From Pyxidicoccus trucidator (GTDB lineage: Bacteria; Myxococcota; Myxococcia; Myxococcales; Myxococcaceae): 64,000 bases of DNA. The stretch lies in NCBI RefSeq assembly GCF_010894435.1, contig NZ_JAAIXZ010000014.1:1-64000 (forward strand). The letters are read 5' to 3'. A program made the position numbers and the translations under genes. How positions within the stretch are numbered: the stretch's first letter is position 1; each line of letters starts with the position of its first letter. Positions 1 through 7,197 of the stretch are shown piece after piece. The notes under the pieces are model-generated. The model did no database searches and was not told the origin of the DNA. It saw only the letters and a list, made by a program, of their open reading frames with translations.

Positions 1-2
1 CC

Positions 3-92
3 ACGCGCAACTGGACGCCCGCGGGGCCCGTGCGCCTCAACCCCTCCGCGAACACCACGCCCATTCAGCACGCACGGACGAAGACGCGCTGA
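3..92 (+). CDS. C-terminal end of an unidentified protein (partial)
   Basis: The third forward frame is open from the window edge to a TGA at 90-92 and encodes 29 residues ending in HARTKTR. The composition (Trp, Pro, Asn, Thr) suggests the end of an extracellular protein, but no family is recognisable. It ends 22 bases before the RCC1-repeat frame begins. The RCC1 frame is itself open back to the window edge, but its upstream translation is Pro/Arg-rich and looks non-coding, so this frame is the better guess for the upstream gene. Confidence 0.3.
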   Translation, partial: TRNWTPAGPVRLNPSANTTPIQHARTKTR

Positions 93-114
93 CCCGACTC
101 ACCCGACATCTTCC

Positions 115-1491
115 TTGACGCTCACCGATGGGACGACTACCGATCGGCGGATGCCCACGCAGATGCCCGGTCTCACTGGCGTGGCAGCCCTGACCGCGGG
201 CTCAATTCATTCGTTGGCACTGAAGGCGGACGGCACCGTCTGGGCCTGGGGCTACAATGGGTATGGCCAGCTGGGCAATGGGACAAAAAAACAGGGTTCG
301 ACGCCGACGCAGGTGCCCGGCCTCACCAATGTGGCAGCCTTGGCCGCGGGCTCAAGCCACTCGTTGGCACTGAAGGCGGACGACACTGTCTGGGCCTGGG
401 GCCGGCGGCCGGGATGGTTCCTCGCCCCGATTCTCTCCCAGCTTACGGACTGCCAGAGCATGACCGCAGGCTACCTCTACTCGCTGGCGCTGAAGGCGGA
501 CGCCACCGTCTGGGCTTGGGGCGACAATTCGAACGGCCAGTTGGGTGACGGGGTGCTTCCCGAGCGTGGTGCGCCAAACCAGGTGCCCGGTCTCACTGGC
601 GTGGCAGCCGTGGCCGCGGGCTATCACTACGCGCTGGTGGTGAAGGCGGACGGCACCGTCTGGGCCTGGGGCGACAATGGGTCAGGCCAGCTGGGCGATG
701 GGACGAACACCCAACGGCCGACGCCGACGCAGGTGCCCGGTCTCACCGGCGTGGCGGCCTTGACCGCGGGCTCAAGCCACGCGCTGGCAGTGAAGGCGGA
801 CGGCACCGTCTGGGCCTGGGGCTCCAACACTTCCGGCCAGCTGGGCGATGGGACAAACACCCAGCGGTTGACGCCGACGCAGGTGCTTGACCTCACCGGC
901 GTGGCAGCCGTGGCCGCGGGCGCAAGCCACTCGTTGGCGCTGAAGGCGGACGGCACCGTCTGGGCCTGGGGCACGAATGCGGACGGCCAACTGGGCGATG
1001 GGACAAACACCCAGCGGCTGACGCCCACGCAAGTGCCCGGTCTCGCCGGCGTGGCAGCCCTGGCTGCTGGCCGGTTTTTCTCGCTGGCGCTGAAGGCGGA
1101 CGGCACCCTCTGGGTCTGGGGCGACAATTCGTACAACCAGCTGGGTGATGGGACGCTCACCGATCGTCTGACGCCGACGCAGGTGCCCGGTCTCACCGAC
1201 GTGGTGGCTCTGGCTGCGGGCAACGTCCACTCGCTGGCGGTGAAGGTGGACGGCACCGTCTGGGCCTGGGGCGAGAATGGATACGCCCAGCTGGGTGATG
1301 GGACGTACACCAGCCATAGGAGGCCCACGCAGGTGCCTGGCCTCTCAAGCGTGGTCACCCTGGCCGCGGGCTACCAGCACTCGCTGGCGATGAAGGCGGA
1401 CGGCACCGTCTGGGCCTGGGGCAGTAACCTGGAAGGCCAGCTGGGAAATGGTCGCTCGCAAAGCCAACTGTTCCCGGAGCAAGTCTGGTGA
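115..1491 (+). pseudogene. RCC1-repeat beta-propeller protein, probably lacking its 5' end
   Basis: The frame encodes nine RCC1-type units of about 50 residues, each with the pattern AAGxxHSLALKADGTVWAWG followed by GQLGDGT. RCC1 units form seven-bladed propellers; myxobacterial versions are usually exported proteins with a signal peptide. Here the only usable start, TTG at 115, falls inside a repeat (the first residues match a unit's tail, LTDGT), there is no ribosome binding site before it and no signal peptide. The third unit boundary is 30 bases short and carries an aberrant segment (GRRPGWFLAP). I read this as a 5'-truncated gene or one rearranged by recombination between repeats; an intact cytoplasmic protein is less likely. 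The end at 1491 is a clean stop. Confidence 0.6.
181..1470 (+). repeat. 150-bp tandem repeat encoding RCC1 units
   Basis: Repeat starts fall at 181, 331, 451, 601, 751, 901, 1051, 1201 and 1351. The period is 150 bases except for the 331-451 unit, which is 30 bases (10 codons) short. Blocks such as aaggcggacggcaccgtc are nearly identical at DNA level between units, so unequal recombination is likely. Confidence 0.85.
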
Positions 1492-1598
1492 GTTGTAGAA
1501 GTACGACGGCCAGGTAGAGGAAGCCGCTCCAGGTAGGCAAACCGGATGCTGTAGGCTCCTCGCGTAGCCGGAACAGGTCCGCACGAGGAGTGGCAATC

Positions 1599-2060
1599 AT
1601 GTCCAGCAAGGTCTCACCGTTTCTCTGGTTCAACGACAGCGCGGAAGAAGCCGCTGAGTTCTACCTCAGCGTCTTTCCGCAGGCGCGCAAGGTCACGGAG
1701 CTGCGCTCGAAGGGCGTCGGGCCCTGGCCGGAAGGCAAGATCGCGACCATCGTCATCGAGCTCGAAGGCCAGGAGATGACGTTCATGAACGGCGGGCCCG
1801 CGCACCAGCTCACCCCGGCGTTCTCGTTCTTCGTGCGGTGCGATTCGCAGGAAGAGCTCGACGCGTACTGGGAGAAGCTGATGGCGGGTGGTGGAAAGCC
1901 CATGGCCTGTGGCTGGCTGACCGACCGCTTCGGCCTGTGCTGGCAGGTCGTGCCACGCAATGTCGAGGAGCTGCTGCGCCATCCCAAGGCCATGCAGGCC
2001 ATGATGGGCATGATCAAGATGGACATCGCGGCGCTGGAAGCCGCGGCGCGTGAGCGCTGA
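1599..2060 (+). CDS. PhnB-like VOC (glyoxalase-fold) protein
   Basis: A 153-residue cytoplasmic protein of the PhnB/3-demethylubiquinone-9 3-methyltransferase-like branch of the vicinal oxygen chelate superfamily. It begins with the typical FLWFNDSAEEAAEFYLSVF segment and has FMNGGP near residue 60 and DRFGLCWQVVP near residue 115. The substrate cannot be told from sequence. The ATG at 1599 is preferred over the in-frame GTG at 1590, because GAGGAG at 1585-1590 sits 8 bases before the ATG and would overlap the GTG. It stands alone, followed by genes on the opposite strand. Confidence 0.85.
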   Translation: MSSKVSPFLWFNDSAEEAAEFYLSVFPQARKVTELRSKGVGPWPEGKIATIVIELEGQEMTFMNGGPAHQLTPAFSFFVRCDSQEELDAYWEKLMAGGGKPMACGWLTDRFGLCWQVVPRNVEELLRHPKAMQAMMGMIKMDIAALEAAARER

Positions 2061-2078
2061 GCGCTCTGTGCCGTCACC

Positions 2079-2198
2079 TCATTGACGGTTCACCATCGCT
2101 GAGAAGGCGTCCGAGGTGCCGATGGCGGAGACGCCCGTGGTCACCAGGGTACCCGCCACCGCCACCGTGTAGCCGGCCTTGACGCCCACCGTCAGGAG
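2079..2198 (-). pseudogene. C-terminal fragment of an unidentified gene
   Basis: The minus strand reads about 40 residues rich in Val, Thr, Ala and Gly, ending in SAMVNRQ and a TGA at 2079-2081. An in-frame TGA at 2214-2216 lies upstream and no credible start follows it. The fragment abuts the stop of the lipoprotein gene at 2203. Its composition looks coding, so it may be the leftover end of a deleted gene. Confidence 0.25.
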
Positions 2199-2202
2199 CC
2201 AC

Positions 2203-2754
2203 TCAAGGCGCGCTCAAGGCCTGCACGACCAGCACATCCAGCTCGATGACGTCGCCCGGGGCACCCTCGGTGCCCGTCACCTCCACCCACACCCGCTCCG
2301 TTCCGGCCGGGGCCGTCAGCTCGCGAGCAGTTCGAACCCACTCCGCGGAAAGCACCGGGCTGGAGAGCACGTCCGACCGCAGCTCCTCGCCGCTCGCCTC
2401 GAGCCATCTCACCCGCATCTCGGCGACCAGTGAGCGCTCCGGCGTCCCGCGGGCCCAGAAAGAAGCGCGGTGCGCTCCCGCGGATGCGACAAATCCCGGC
2501 GAGTTGTCGAGATGGACGCCCCAGCCGTACAGCTCGGTCACCTCCACGCGCATGCCCGCTTCGCCAGCTCTCGCAGCGGTGGGCTCTCTCGAGACGTTCA
2601 CCGAGTACCAGGGGACCCACTGTCCGAGCCCGGTCTCGAGAGACGCCGTCTCGGCGTCGAGCAGATTGGAGGTGGGGGGATGGTCGATGATGGCAGGCTC
2701 GCAGGCGGTGAGCGCAGCGACCAGCGACAGCACGCTCCAGCGCCCTGGTCTCAT
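2203..2754 (-). CDS. Lipoprotein with a probable galactose-binding-like (CBM) fold
   Basis: A 183-residue predicted lipoprotein: MRPGRWSVLSLVAALTAC is a signal peptide with a lipobox ending at Cys18. The rest resembles a beta-sandwich carbohydrate-binding module, with a GMRVEVTELYGWGVHLDNSP segment and an ASFWARGTPE segment, but no specific family is certain. Its start overlaps the stop of the FecR gene by 4 bases, so it is the third gene of the sigma-FecR-lipoprotein operon. It is probably an envelope output or sensor partner of that module. Confidence 0.75.
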   Translation of the reverse strand: MRPGRWSVLSLVAALTACEPAIIDHPPTSNLLDAETASLETGLGQWVPWYSVNVSREPTAARAGEAGMRVEVTELYGWGVHLDNSPGFVASAGAHRASFWARGTPERSLVAEMRVRWLEASGEELRSDVLSSPVLSAEWVRTARELTAPAGTERVWVEVTGTEGAPGDVIELDVLVVQALSAP

Positions 2755-3785
2755 CGCCCTGTCTCCCCGTCACGGGCCTGACAGGACAGCGTCTCACGGG
2801 CACGCTGGACTGCCTCTGCATAGCGCCCACGCGGGAACTGTCGTTCGTGGCGGGCCCAGTGCGCACAGGCGCGCTGCGCGTCCTTGAGCTGGTGCGTGAG
2901 CAGCGAGCCCAGCTCGAAGCTGAGGCGCTCCCGCGTCGCTATGGGCTGCTTGCGCATCGCCGCCTCGAGGTGCCGCGCCGCTCGCTCGAACTCGTGCCGA
3001 CCGCGAAGGACCTCCAGCTCTCGCAAGACTTCCTCCACGCTCGGGGCACGGCCTGCCGCGGCGGGGGGGCGGGAGGAAGCGACCTCCGGGCTGGGCGGCG
3101 CCGGGGGCTGGGGCGGCTCCGGCTCGGGCGACGCCAGCCCGCGACGTGCTGGCTCGGCGGGTTCGGCCACCGGCCACCCCAACGTCTGCCCCGGCCGAAG
3201 CGGAACCACCTCACCCGTGAGCCGACGGAAGACAATGGCGCCTTCGTGCAGGGTGACCGCTCCTCCCGCTTCCCGCTCCTCCACCGTGAAGCGCGTGCCC
3301 ATGACCTCAATCGCCCCACCCGACACGAGCACGACAGCGGGGGAGGCCCCTGGCTTTCGGCGCTCCACCGAGAACTCCGCGCGGCCGCGGACCAGTCGCA
3401 CCCCCGACGGCTCGCGACGAACGACGAGCGGCCCCAGGTTCCGAAGGGCGAGGCCCCGGGCGTCGTCCACCAGGGCGGCCTCACCCCTCTGGATTTCCAC
3501 CCCCGCGGCGTCTTCCCGCACCCTCAGGTCGGCAGTGGCCTGCGCGACTTCGAGCCCCCCGAGCGAGCGTGCGGACGGAGCGCTCCAGAAGTACACCGCG
3601 AGGGCCAGCGCCGCTGCCGACGCGGCGAGCATCCACCCCACGGGGCGCCTGTACCGTGCCGGCTTCGGCTCGCGGGCGCCCCGCAGCCGAGACTCCAGCC
3701 GGGCCCGGGCGGCCGGGGACATCCCCTGCTCGCGGCGGAGCTGGTCTTCACGCCGGAGCTCGGCGCGGAAGTCACGGGGCTCCAT
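2751..3785 (-). CDS. FecR-family anti-sigma / sigma regulator
   Basis: A 344-residue single-pass inner-membrane protein. A charged cytoplasmic N-terminus (1-47) is followed by a membrane segment (about 48-68, WMLAASAAALALAVYFW) and a periplasmic FecR domain (about 75-215) with GGAIEVMGTRFTVEERE and VTLHEGAIVFRR. A Pro/Glu-rich linker (about 215-250) leads to a helical, TPR-like C-terminus. FecR proteins pass an envelope signal to a cognate ECF sigma factor. The gene overlaps the sigma gene by 14 bases and the downstream lipoprotein by 4, indicating translational coupling. Confidence 0.9.
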   Translation of the reverse strand: MEPRDFRAELRREDQLRREQGMSPAARARLESRLRGAREPKPARYRRPVGWMLAASAAALALAVYFWSAPSARSLGGLEVAQATADLRVREDAAGVEIQRGEAALVDDARGLALRNLGPLVVRREPSGVRLVRGRAEFSVERRKPGASPAVVLVSGGAIEVMGTRFTVEEREAGGAVTLHEGAIVFRRLTGEVVPLRPGQTLGWPVAEPAEPARRGLASPEPEPPQPPAPPSPEVASSRPPAAAGRAPSVEEVLRELEVLRGRHEFERAARHLEAAMRKQPIATRERLSFELGSLLTHQLKDAQRACAHWARHERQFPRGRYAEAVQRARETLSCQARDGETGR

Positions 3786-4332
3786 CGTCCACCTTCCATC
3801 CCCACGCCGCCAGGCGGCCCTGGGCGCGGCTGATCAACTTCGACACGTAGCCCTCCGACAGCGAGAGGAGCTGGGCAATCTCGCGCTGGCTCAGGTCATC
3901 CAGCATCTTCAAACCCATCACCACCCGCTCCTGTCCCGGCAAGCGGTCCAGCGCCGCCGTGGCGCTGCGCACCGCCTCTCGCCGCTCGAGGGCCGCCTCG
4001 GGCGTGGACTCCGTCTCCGTGCGCTGCGACGGAAAGAGGAGGGCGGCGAGGCGCCGTTGAAACGTGTTCTCGCGCCGCAGGGCGGAGAGCGCCACGTTCT
4101 GCGTGACGCGAAACAGCCAGCCCCTCACGTCCTCCTCGCGCAGCCAGGCCCGGTGCTCCCAGGCCTTGAGGAAGACATCGTGCGTCACGTCTTCGGCCCA
4201 GCCCGAGCGGCCCGCCGCATACCGCATGGCCCAGAAGAAGACATCCTCGGCGTGCTCCTCGTAGAGCGTGTCGAACGACACAGGGCGGGCAGGCACGGCA
4301 GGCAGGGCCTTGGAGTGGGGGGCGCGCGACAT
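3772..4332 (-). CDS. ECF-type RNA polymerase sigma factor
   Basis: A 186-residue sigma-70 family protein with only regions 2 and 4. Region 2 (about 20-90) includes YEEHAEDVFFWAMRY and DVTHDVFLKAWEHR. Region 4 (about 120-178) includes LPGQERVVMGLKML, DLSQREIAQLLSLSEGYVSKL and a helix-turn-helix. It heads the operon with the FecR-like regulator. A GGAAAGTTT-N13-CGTAG element lies just upstream at 4374-4348 and an identical arrangement precedes the DUF1592 gene at 5419, so the sigma factor probably drives its own operon and that gene pair. ATG at 4336 is a possible out-of-frame competitor; ATG 4332 gives the family-like protein. Confidence 0.92.
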   Translation of the reverse strand: MSRAPHSKALPAVPARPVSFDTLYEEHAEDVFFWAMRYAAGRSGWAEDVTHDVFLKAWEHRAWLREEDVRGWLFRVTQNVALSALRRENTFQRRLAALLFPSQRTETESTPEAALERREAVRSATAALDRLPGQERVVMGLKMLDDLSQREIAQLLSLSEGYVSKLISRAQGRLAAWGWKVDDGAP

Positions 4333-4347
4333 CCATCACCTGGGCAC

Positions 4348-4374
4348 CTACGGTTGGCGCCGGAGAAACTTTCC
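4348..4374 (-). promoter_or_regulatory. ECF-type promoter of the sigma-FecR operon
   Basis: Read on the minus strand, GGAAAGTTT occupies 4374-4366 and CGTAG 4352-4348, separated by 13 bases. Counting from GGAAA to CGTAG gives 17 bases, usual for ECF -35/-10 elements. The same two blocks with the same spacing occur at 5384-5410 on the plus strand. The predicted start of transcription lies only about 8 bases before the sigma ATG, so the leader is very short. Confidence 0.65.
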
Positions 4375-4381
4375 TCGGAGG

Positions 4382-5299
4382 TTACGGCCACCAGGAGAGG
4401 CTGGCGCCGGTTTCGAGCCTCGCGCCACCCCGCGACCACAGCGTTGCGCCTTCGTTTACATGAGTCACCGGCCTCAGCAGGCCCAGGGCCACGCGCAGCT
4501 CCGCCGCGAGGCGCTCGGTGAACCTCCACCGGAGCTTCATCCGGGCCCAGCCCGCGGGAGACACCTGCGTACCGGACCGGGCCGACACCCAGGAGGCCGC
4601 GAGCTGGAAGGTGTGGAGGACGACGCCCGCGCCCACGCCAGGTTCGAGCTGGAGGCGCTCCGTCGCGGAGAGTCGATAGCTGAAGAAGGCCCCACCTTGC
4701 ACCTCGAGCACGGTCAACTCCGCGCCGCGAGACACCCCGAGCCCCGTCTCCGCCTCGAGGCCGAGCGCCCCCAGGCCGCGCCTGATGGAGAGCAGGAGGT
4801 GTGGGTCGGCGGCGGGTCCACGCCAGAGCGAACCCAGGCCCAGGCTCAGGTCCAGCTCGGAGCTGCGTGGGGCGGAAGCCACCGCCACGGGAGGCTGGGG
4901 CGCGGGCTCGGGAGGCACGGGCGCGGACGGGGGCGGCTCCGGCTCGGGCTTCAGCGCCCGCGCCAGCTCGGAGAGCTTCTGGGCGATCTCCAGATGAAGC
5001 TCCGCGAGCGAACCCCGCCCCACTCGAACGCGCTGCTCGGCCCGTTGCCGCGGCCCGACTGCCTCGAGCCGCAATCCTTCTGGAGCGCGGCTTGCGCGCA
5101 GTCGAAGCTGCGCCGGGCTCTCCGGAGAGACGACCGCGAAGCCCTCCTGTATCAACCGGATCGCCACCTTTCGCTCCAGCTCCACACCGTCCCACCGCCG
5201 ATAGTCCTGGTCGGACAGGGGGCGAAGGTCGAAGGAGACGGACACCGCCGGGGCCTGGGCCAGGAAGACGAGGGAGAGCGCGCTGAGCAGAGCGGTCAT
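4382..5299 (-). CDS. Exported protein with probable C-terminal outer-membrane beta-barrel
   Basis: A 305-residue exported protein. The start at 5299 gives the signal peptide MTALLSALSLVFLAQAPAVS; the in-frame ATG at 5335 would put a polar extension before it. Residues about 20-115 form a mixed alpha/beta periplasmic domain, about 118-145 is a Pro/Glu linker, and about 150-305 alternates as expected for barrel strands, ending in LSWWP with an aromatic near the end. It has no recognised name. Its 3' end lies 8 bases from the sigma operon promoter, so it is transcribed separately but likely belongs to the same envelope module. Confidence 0.65.
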   Translation of the reverse strand: MTALLSALSLVFLAQAPAVSVSFDLRPLSDQDYRRWDGVELERKVAIRLIQEGFAVVSPESPAQLRLRASRAPEGLRLEAVGPRQRAEQRVRVGRGSLAELHLEIAQKLSELARALKPEPEPPPSAPVPPEPAPQPPVAVASAPRSSELDLSLGLGSLWRGPAADPHLLLSIRRGLGALGLEAETGLGVSRGAELTVLEVQGGAFFSYRLSATERLQLEPGVGAGVVLHTFQLAASWVSARSGTQVSPAGWARMKLRWRFTERLAAELRVALGLLRPVTHVNEGATLWSRGGARLETGASLSWWP

Positions 5300-5383
5300 G
5301 CGGTGACAGTGAGAGTACCGCCGACCGTGGATCACAGCCAGCGTCGGCCGCCCGTGCGCTCCGGCTGCCAGCCCTCACGGGGA

Positions 5384-5410
5384 GGAAAGTTTTTTCGGCC
5401 GCGCGCGTAG
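5384..5410 (+). promoter_or_regulatory. ECF-type promoter of the DUF1592-DUF1552 operon
   Basis: GGAAAGTTT at 5384-5392, then 13 bases, then CGTAG at 5406-5410: the same pattern as the promoter of the nearby sigma operon. The predicted transcription start falls about at the ATG at 5419, so the message may be leaderless; no separate ribosome binding site fits between the two. Confidence 0.65.
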
Positions 5411-5418
5411 TGGGGGGC

Positions 5419-7197
5419 ATGACGTTTCCACGCTACGTGAGCCTCCTGCTTCTTTGCGCTGGCGCGGTCGCCTGCTACGGCACCGTCGAGCAATCAGGTC
5501 CCGGCGGAGAAGACGACCCCGCTCCGCCGGCCTCGTCCGCGCCCGTCCCCCCTGCACCGGCGCGGTTCTCCTGCGACGCGAGCGCCGTCCCCGCGGACCT
5601 GCCCTTGCCCAGGCTGTCCCGGACGCAGCTGGCGAACTCGCTTCGCTTCGCCATTGCTCGTGCATTGCCGAACGAGGCGGACGCCCTCTGGGCGGAGCTT
5701 GCGCCCACCTTCGCCCGGTACCCCACGGACCAACGCAAACCCGCGCCCGGTGACTTGAGAGGTGGCTACAGCCGGCTGGACCAGTCCATCCAGCAGTCGC
5801 AGGTGGACGCCATGTACGACGTGGGCGTGGTCATCGCCCGGGAGCTCACGCGGACGCCGGCCCGCCTCGAGGCCGTCCTGGGCCGCTGCGCGACGGACAG
5901 CAACACCTCCAACGACCGCGGCTGCCTGGAGGACTTCATCAAGGGCTGGGGCTCGCGCATCCTGCGCGCTCCTCTGCCCGCGGCGGAGGTGACGTTCCAC
6001 GCGGACATCGCCGGCAACACGCCCGTGGAGCCCGCGGCGGTGGCGGACGTCATCGCCACCCTGCTGAACTCGCCCAGGTTCCTCTACCGCGTGGAGAGCG
6101 GGACCCAGAACGCGGAGGAGGTGAGCCCCCTGTCCGCGTACGAGCTGGCCTCGCGCCTCTCCTACCAGTTCTGGCAGGAGCCACCGGACGACGCCCTCTG
6201 GGCCGCGGCCGCGGGCGGCTCCCTCCTGACGCCCGAGGGCTACGACGCGCGGCTGACGCGGCTGCTGGAGAGCCCGAAGCTGCGCAACTCCCTGGACGAC
6301 TTCATCAGCGAGTGGCTCCGCCTGGAGGAGCTGCCTTCGCTGGTGACGCTGCGGAATGACCCCGTCTACAAGTCCTTCGTCGGCGAGCGAATGCCCACCG
6401 AGGCCACCCGCACCGCCATGCTCGAGGACGTCCGCCGCTCCGCCTGGCAGACGGTGTCCTCCGGCGGCTCGGTGAGCGACTTCCTCTGGGACAGGCACTC
6501 GTACACGGACGACCCCTTCCTCGCCGCCGTCTACGACGTGCCCGTCTGGAACGGGACGGGGCCGGCCCCCGTCATGCCCTCCACGCGCCGCAGCGGCCTC
6601 TTGACGCGCGCCGCGCTGCTGGCCACGGGGACCGCCTCCACGCGGCCCATCCACAAGGGCTACCTGGTGCGCAACGCGCTGCTGTGCCAGCAGGTGGGCG
6701 CGCCACCGCCCAACGCCACCGACACGCCGCCCGTCCCCACGGCCACCATCACCACGCGCGAGGCCGTGACGGCGATGACGTCCACCGCCGCCTGTCGGGG
6801 TTGCCACAAGGCGACCATCAACCCGCAGGGCTTCGTGCTGGAGGGCTTCGACGCGCTGGGGCGTGAGCGCCTCCAGGAGCGCCTCTTCGACGCGCAGGGC
6901 CACGAGACGGGCGCCCCCACGGTGGACACCGTGGCCGAGGTGCACGTCTACGACGACGAGTTCCGCGTGCTCGACAGCGCGGTGGGGCTCACCCAGGCCA
7001 TCGACGACAGCCAGCTGATGGAGTCCTGCCTGGCGCGCAACTACTTCCGCTTCGCCCACGCGCGCGTTGAGTCAGAGGAGCGCGACGGGTGCCTGCTCGC
7101 CGAGTTGGAGCAGGTGACCCGCGGCGGCGCCCCGCTGGCGGAACTCTTGAGGAAGGTAGCCCACCATCCCAGCTTCAAGCAGAGGAGGTTCCAGTGA
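5419..7197 (+). CDS. DUF1592/DUF1588/DUF1585 multidomain lipoprotein
   Basis: A 592-residue predicted lipoprotein with a lipobox (AVAC) about 20 residues from the ATG at 5419; the in-frame GTG at 5410 lies inside the promoter and is rejected. The central region matches the DUF1592-DUF1588 arrangement known from planctomycetes and myxobacteria (SPLSAYELASRLSYQFWQ, FISEWLRLEELP). Near residue 455 is CRGCH, a CxxCH haem-attachment-like motif, followed by INPQGFVLEGFDALGR and a DUF1585-like tail. These proteins are always paired with DUF1552 proteins and their biochemical role is unknown. The stop overlaps the DUF1552 start by 4 bases. Confidence 0.88.
   Translation: MTFPRYVSLLLLCAGAVACYGTVEQSGPGGEDDPAPPASSAPVPPAPARFSCDASAVPADLPLPRLSRTQLANSLRFAIARALPNEADALWAELAPTFARYPTDQRKPAPGDLRGGYSRLDQSIQQSQVDAMYDVGVVIARELTRTPARLEAVLGRCATDSNTSNDRGCLEDFIKGWGSRILRAPLPAAEVTFHADIAGNTPVEPAAVADVIATLLNSPRFLYRVESGTQNAEEVSPLSAYELASRLSYQFWQEPPDDALWAAAAGGSLLTPEGYDARLTRLLESPKLRNSLDDFISEWLRLEELPSLVTLRNDPVYKSFVGERMPTEATRTAMLEDVRRSAWQTVSSGGSVSDFLWDRHSYTDDPFLAAVYDVPVWNGTGPAPVMPSTRRSGLLTRAALLATGTASTRPIHKGYLVRNALLCQQVGAPPPNATDTPPVPTATITTREAVTAMTSTAACRGCHKATINPQGFVLEGFDALGRERLQERLFDAQGHETGAPTVDTVAEVHVYDDEFRVLDSAVGLTQAIDDSQLMESCLARNYFRFAHARVESEERDGCLLAELEQVTRGGAPLAELLRKVAHHPSFKQRRFQ

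Noticed and set aside
181-1470. 150-bp repeats considered as a non-coding or CRISPR-like array
   Set aside because: The period is a multiple of three and encodes regular RCC1 units in one open frame.
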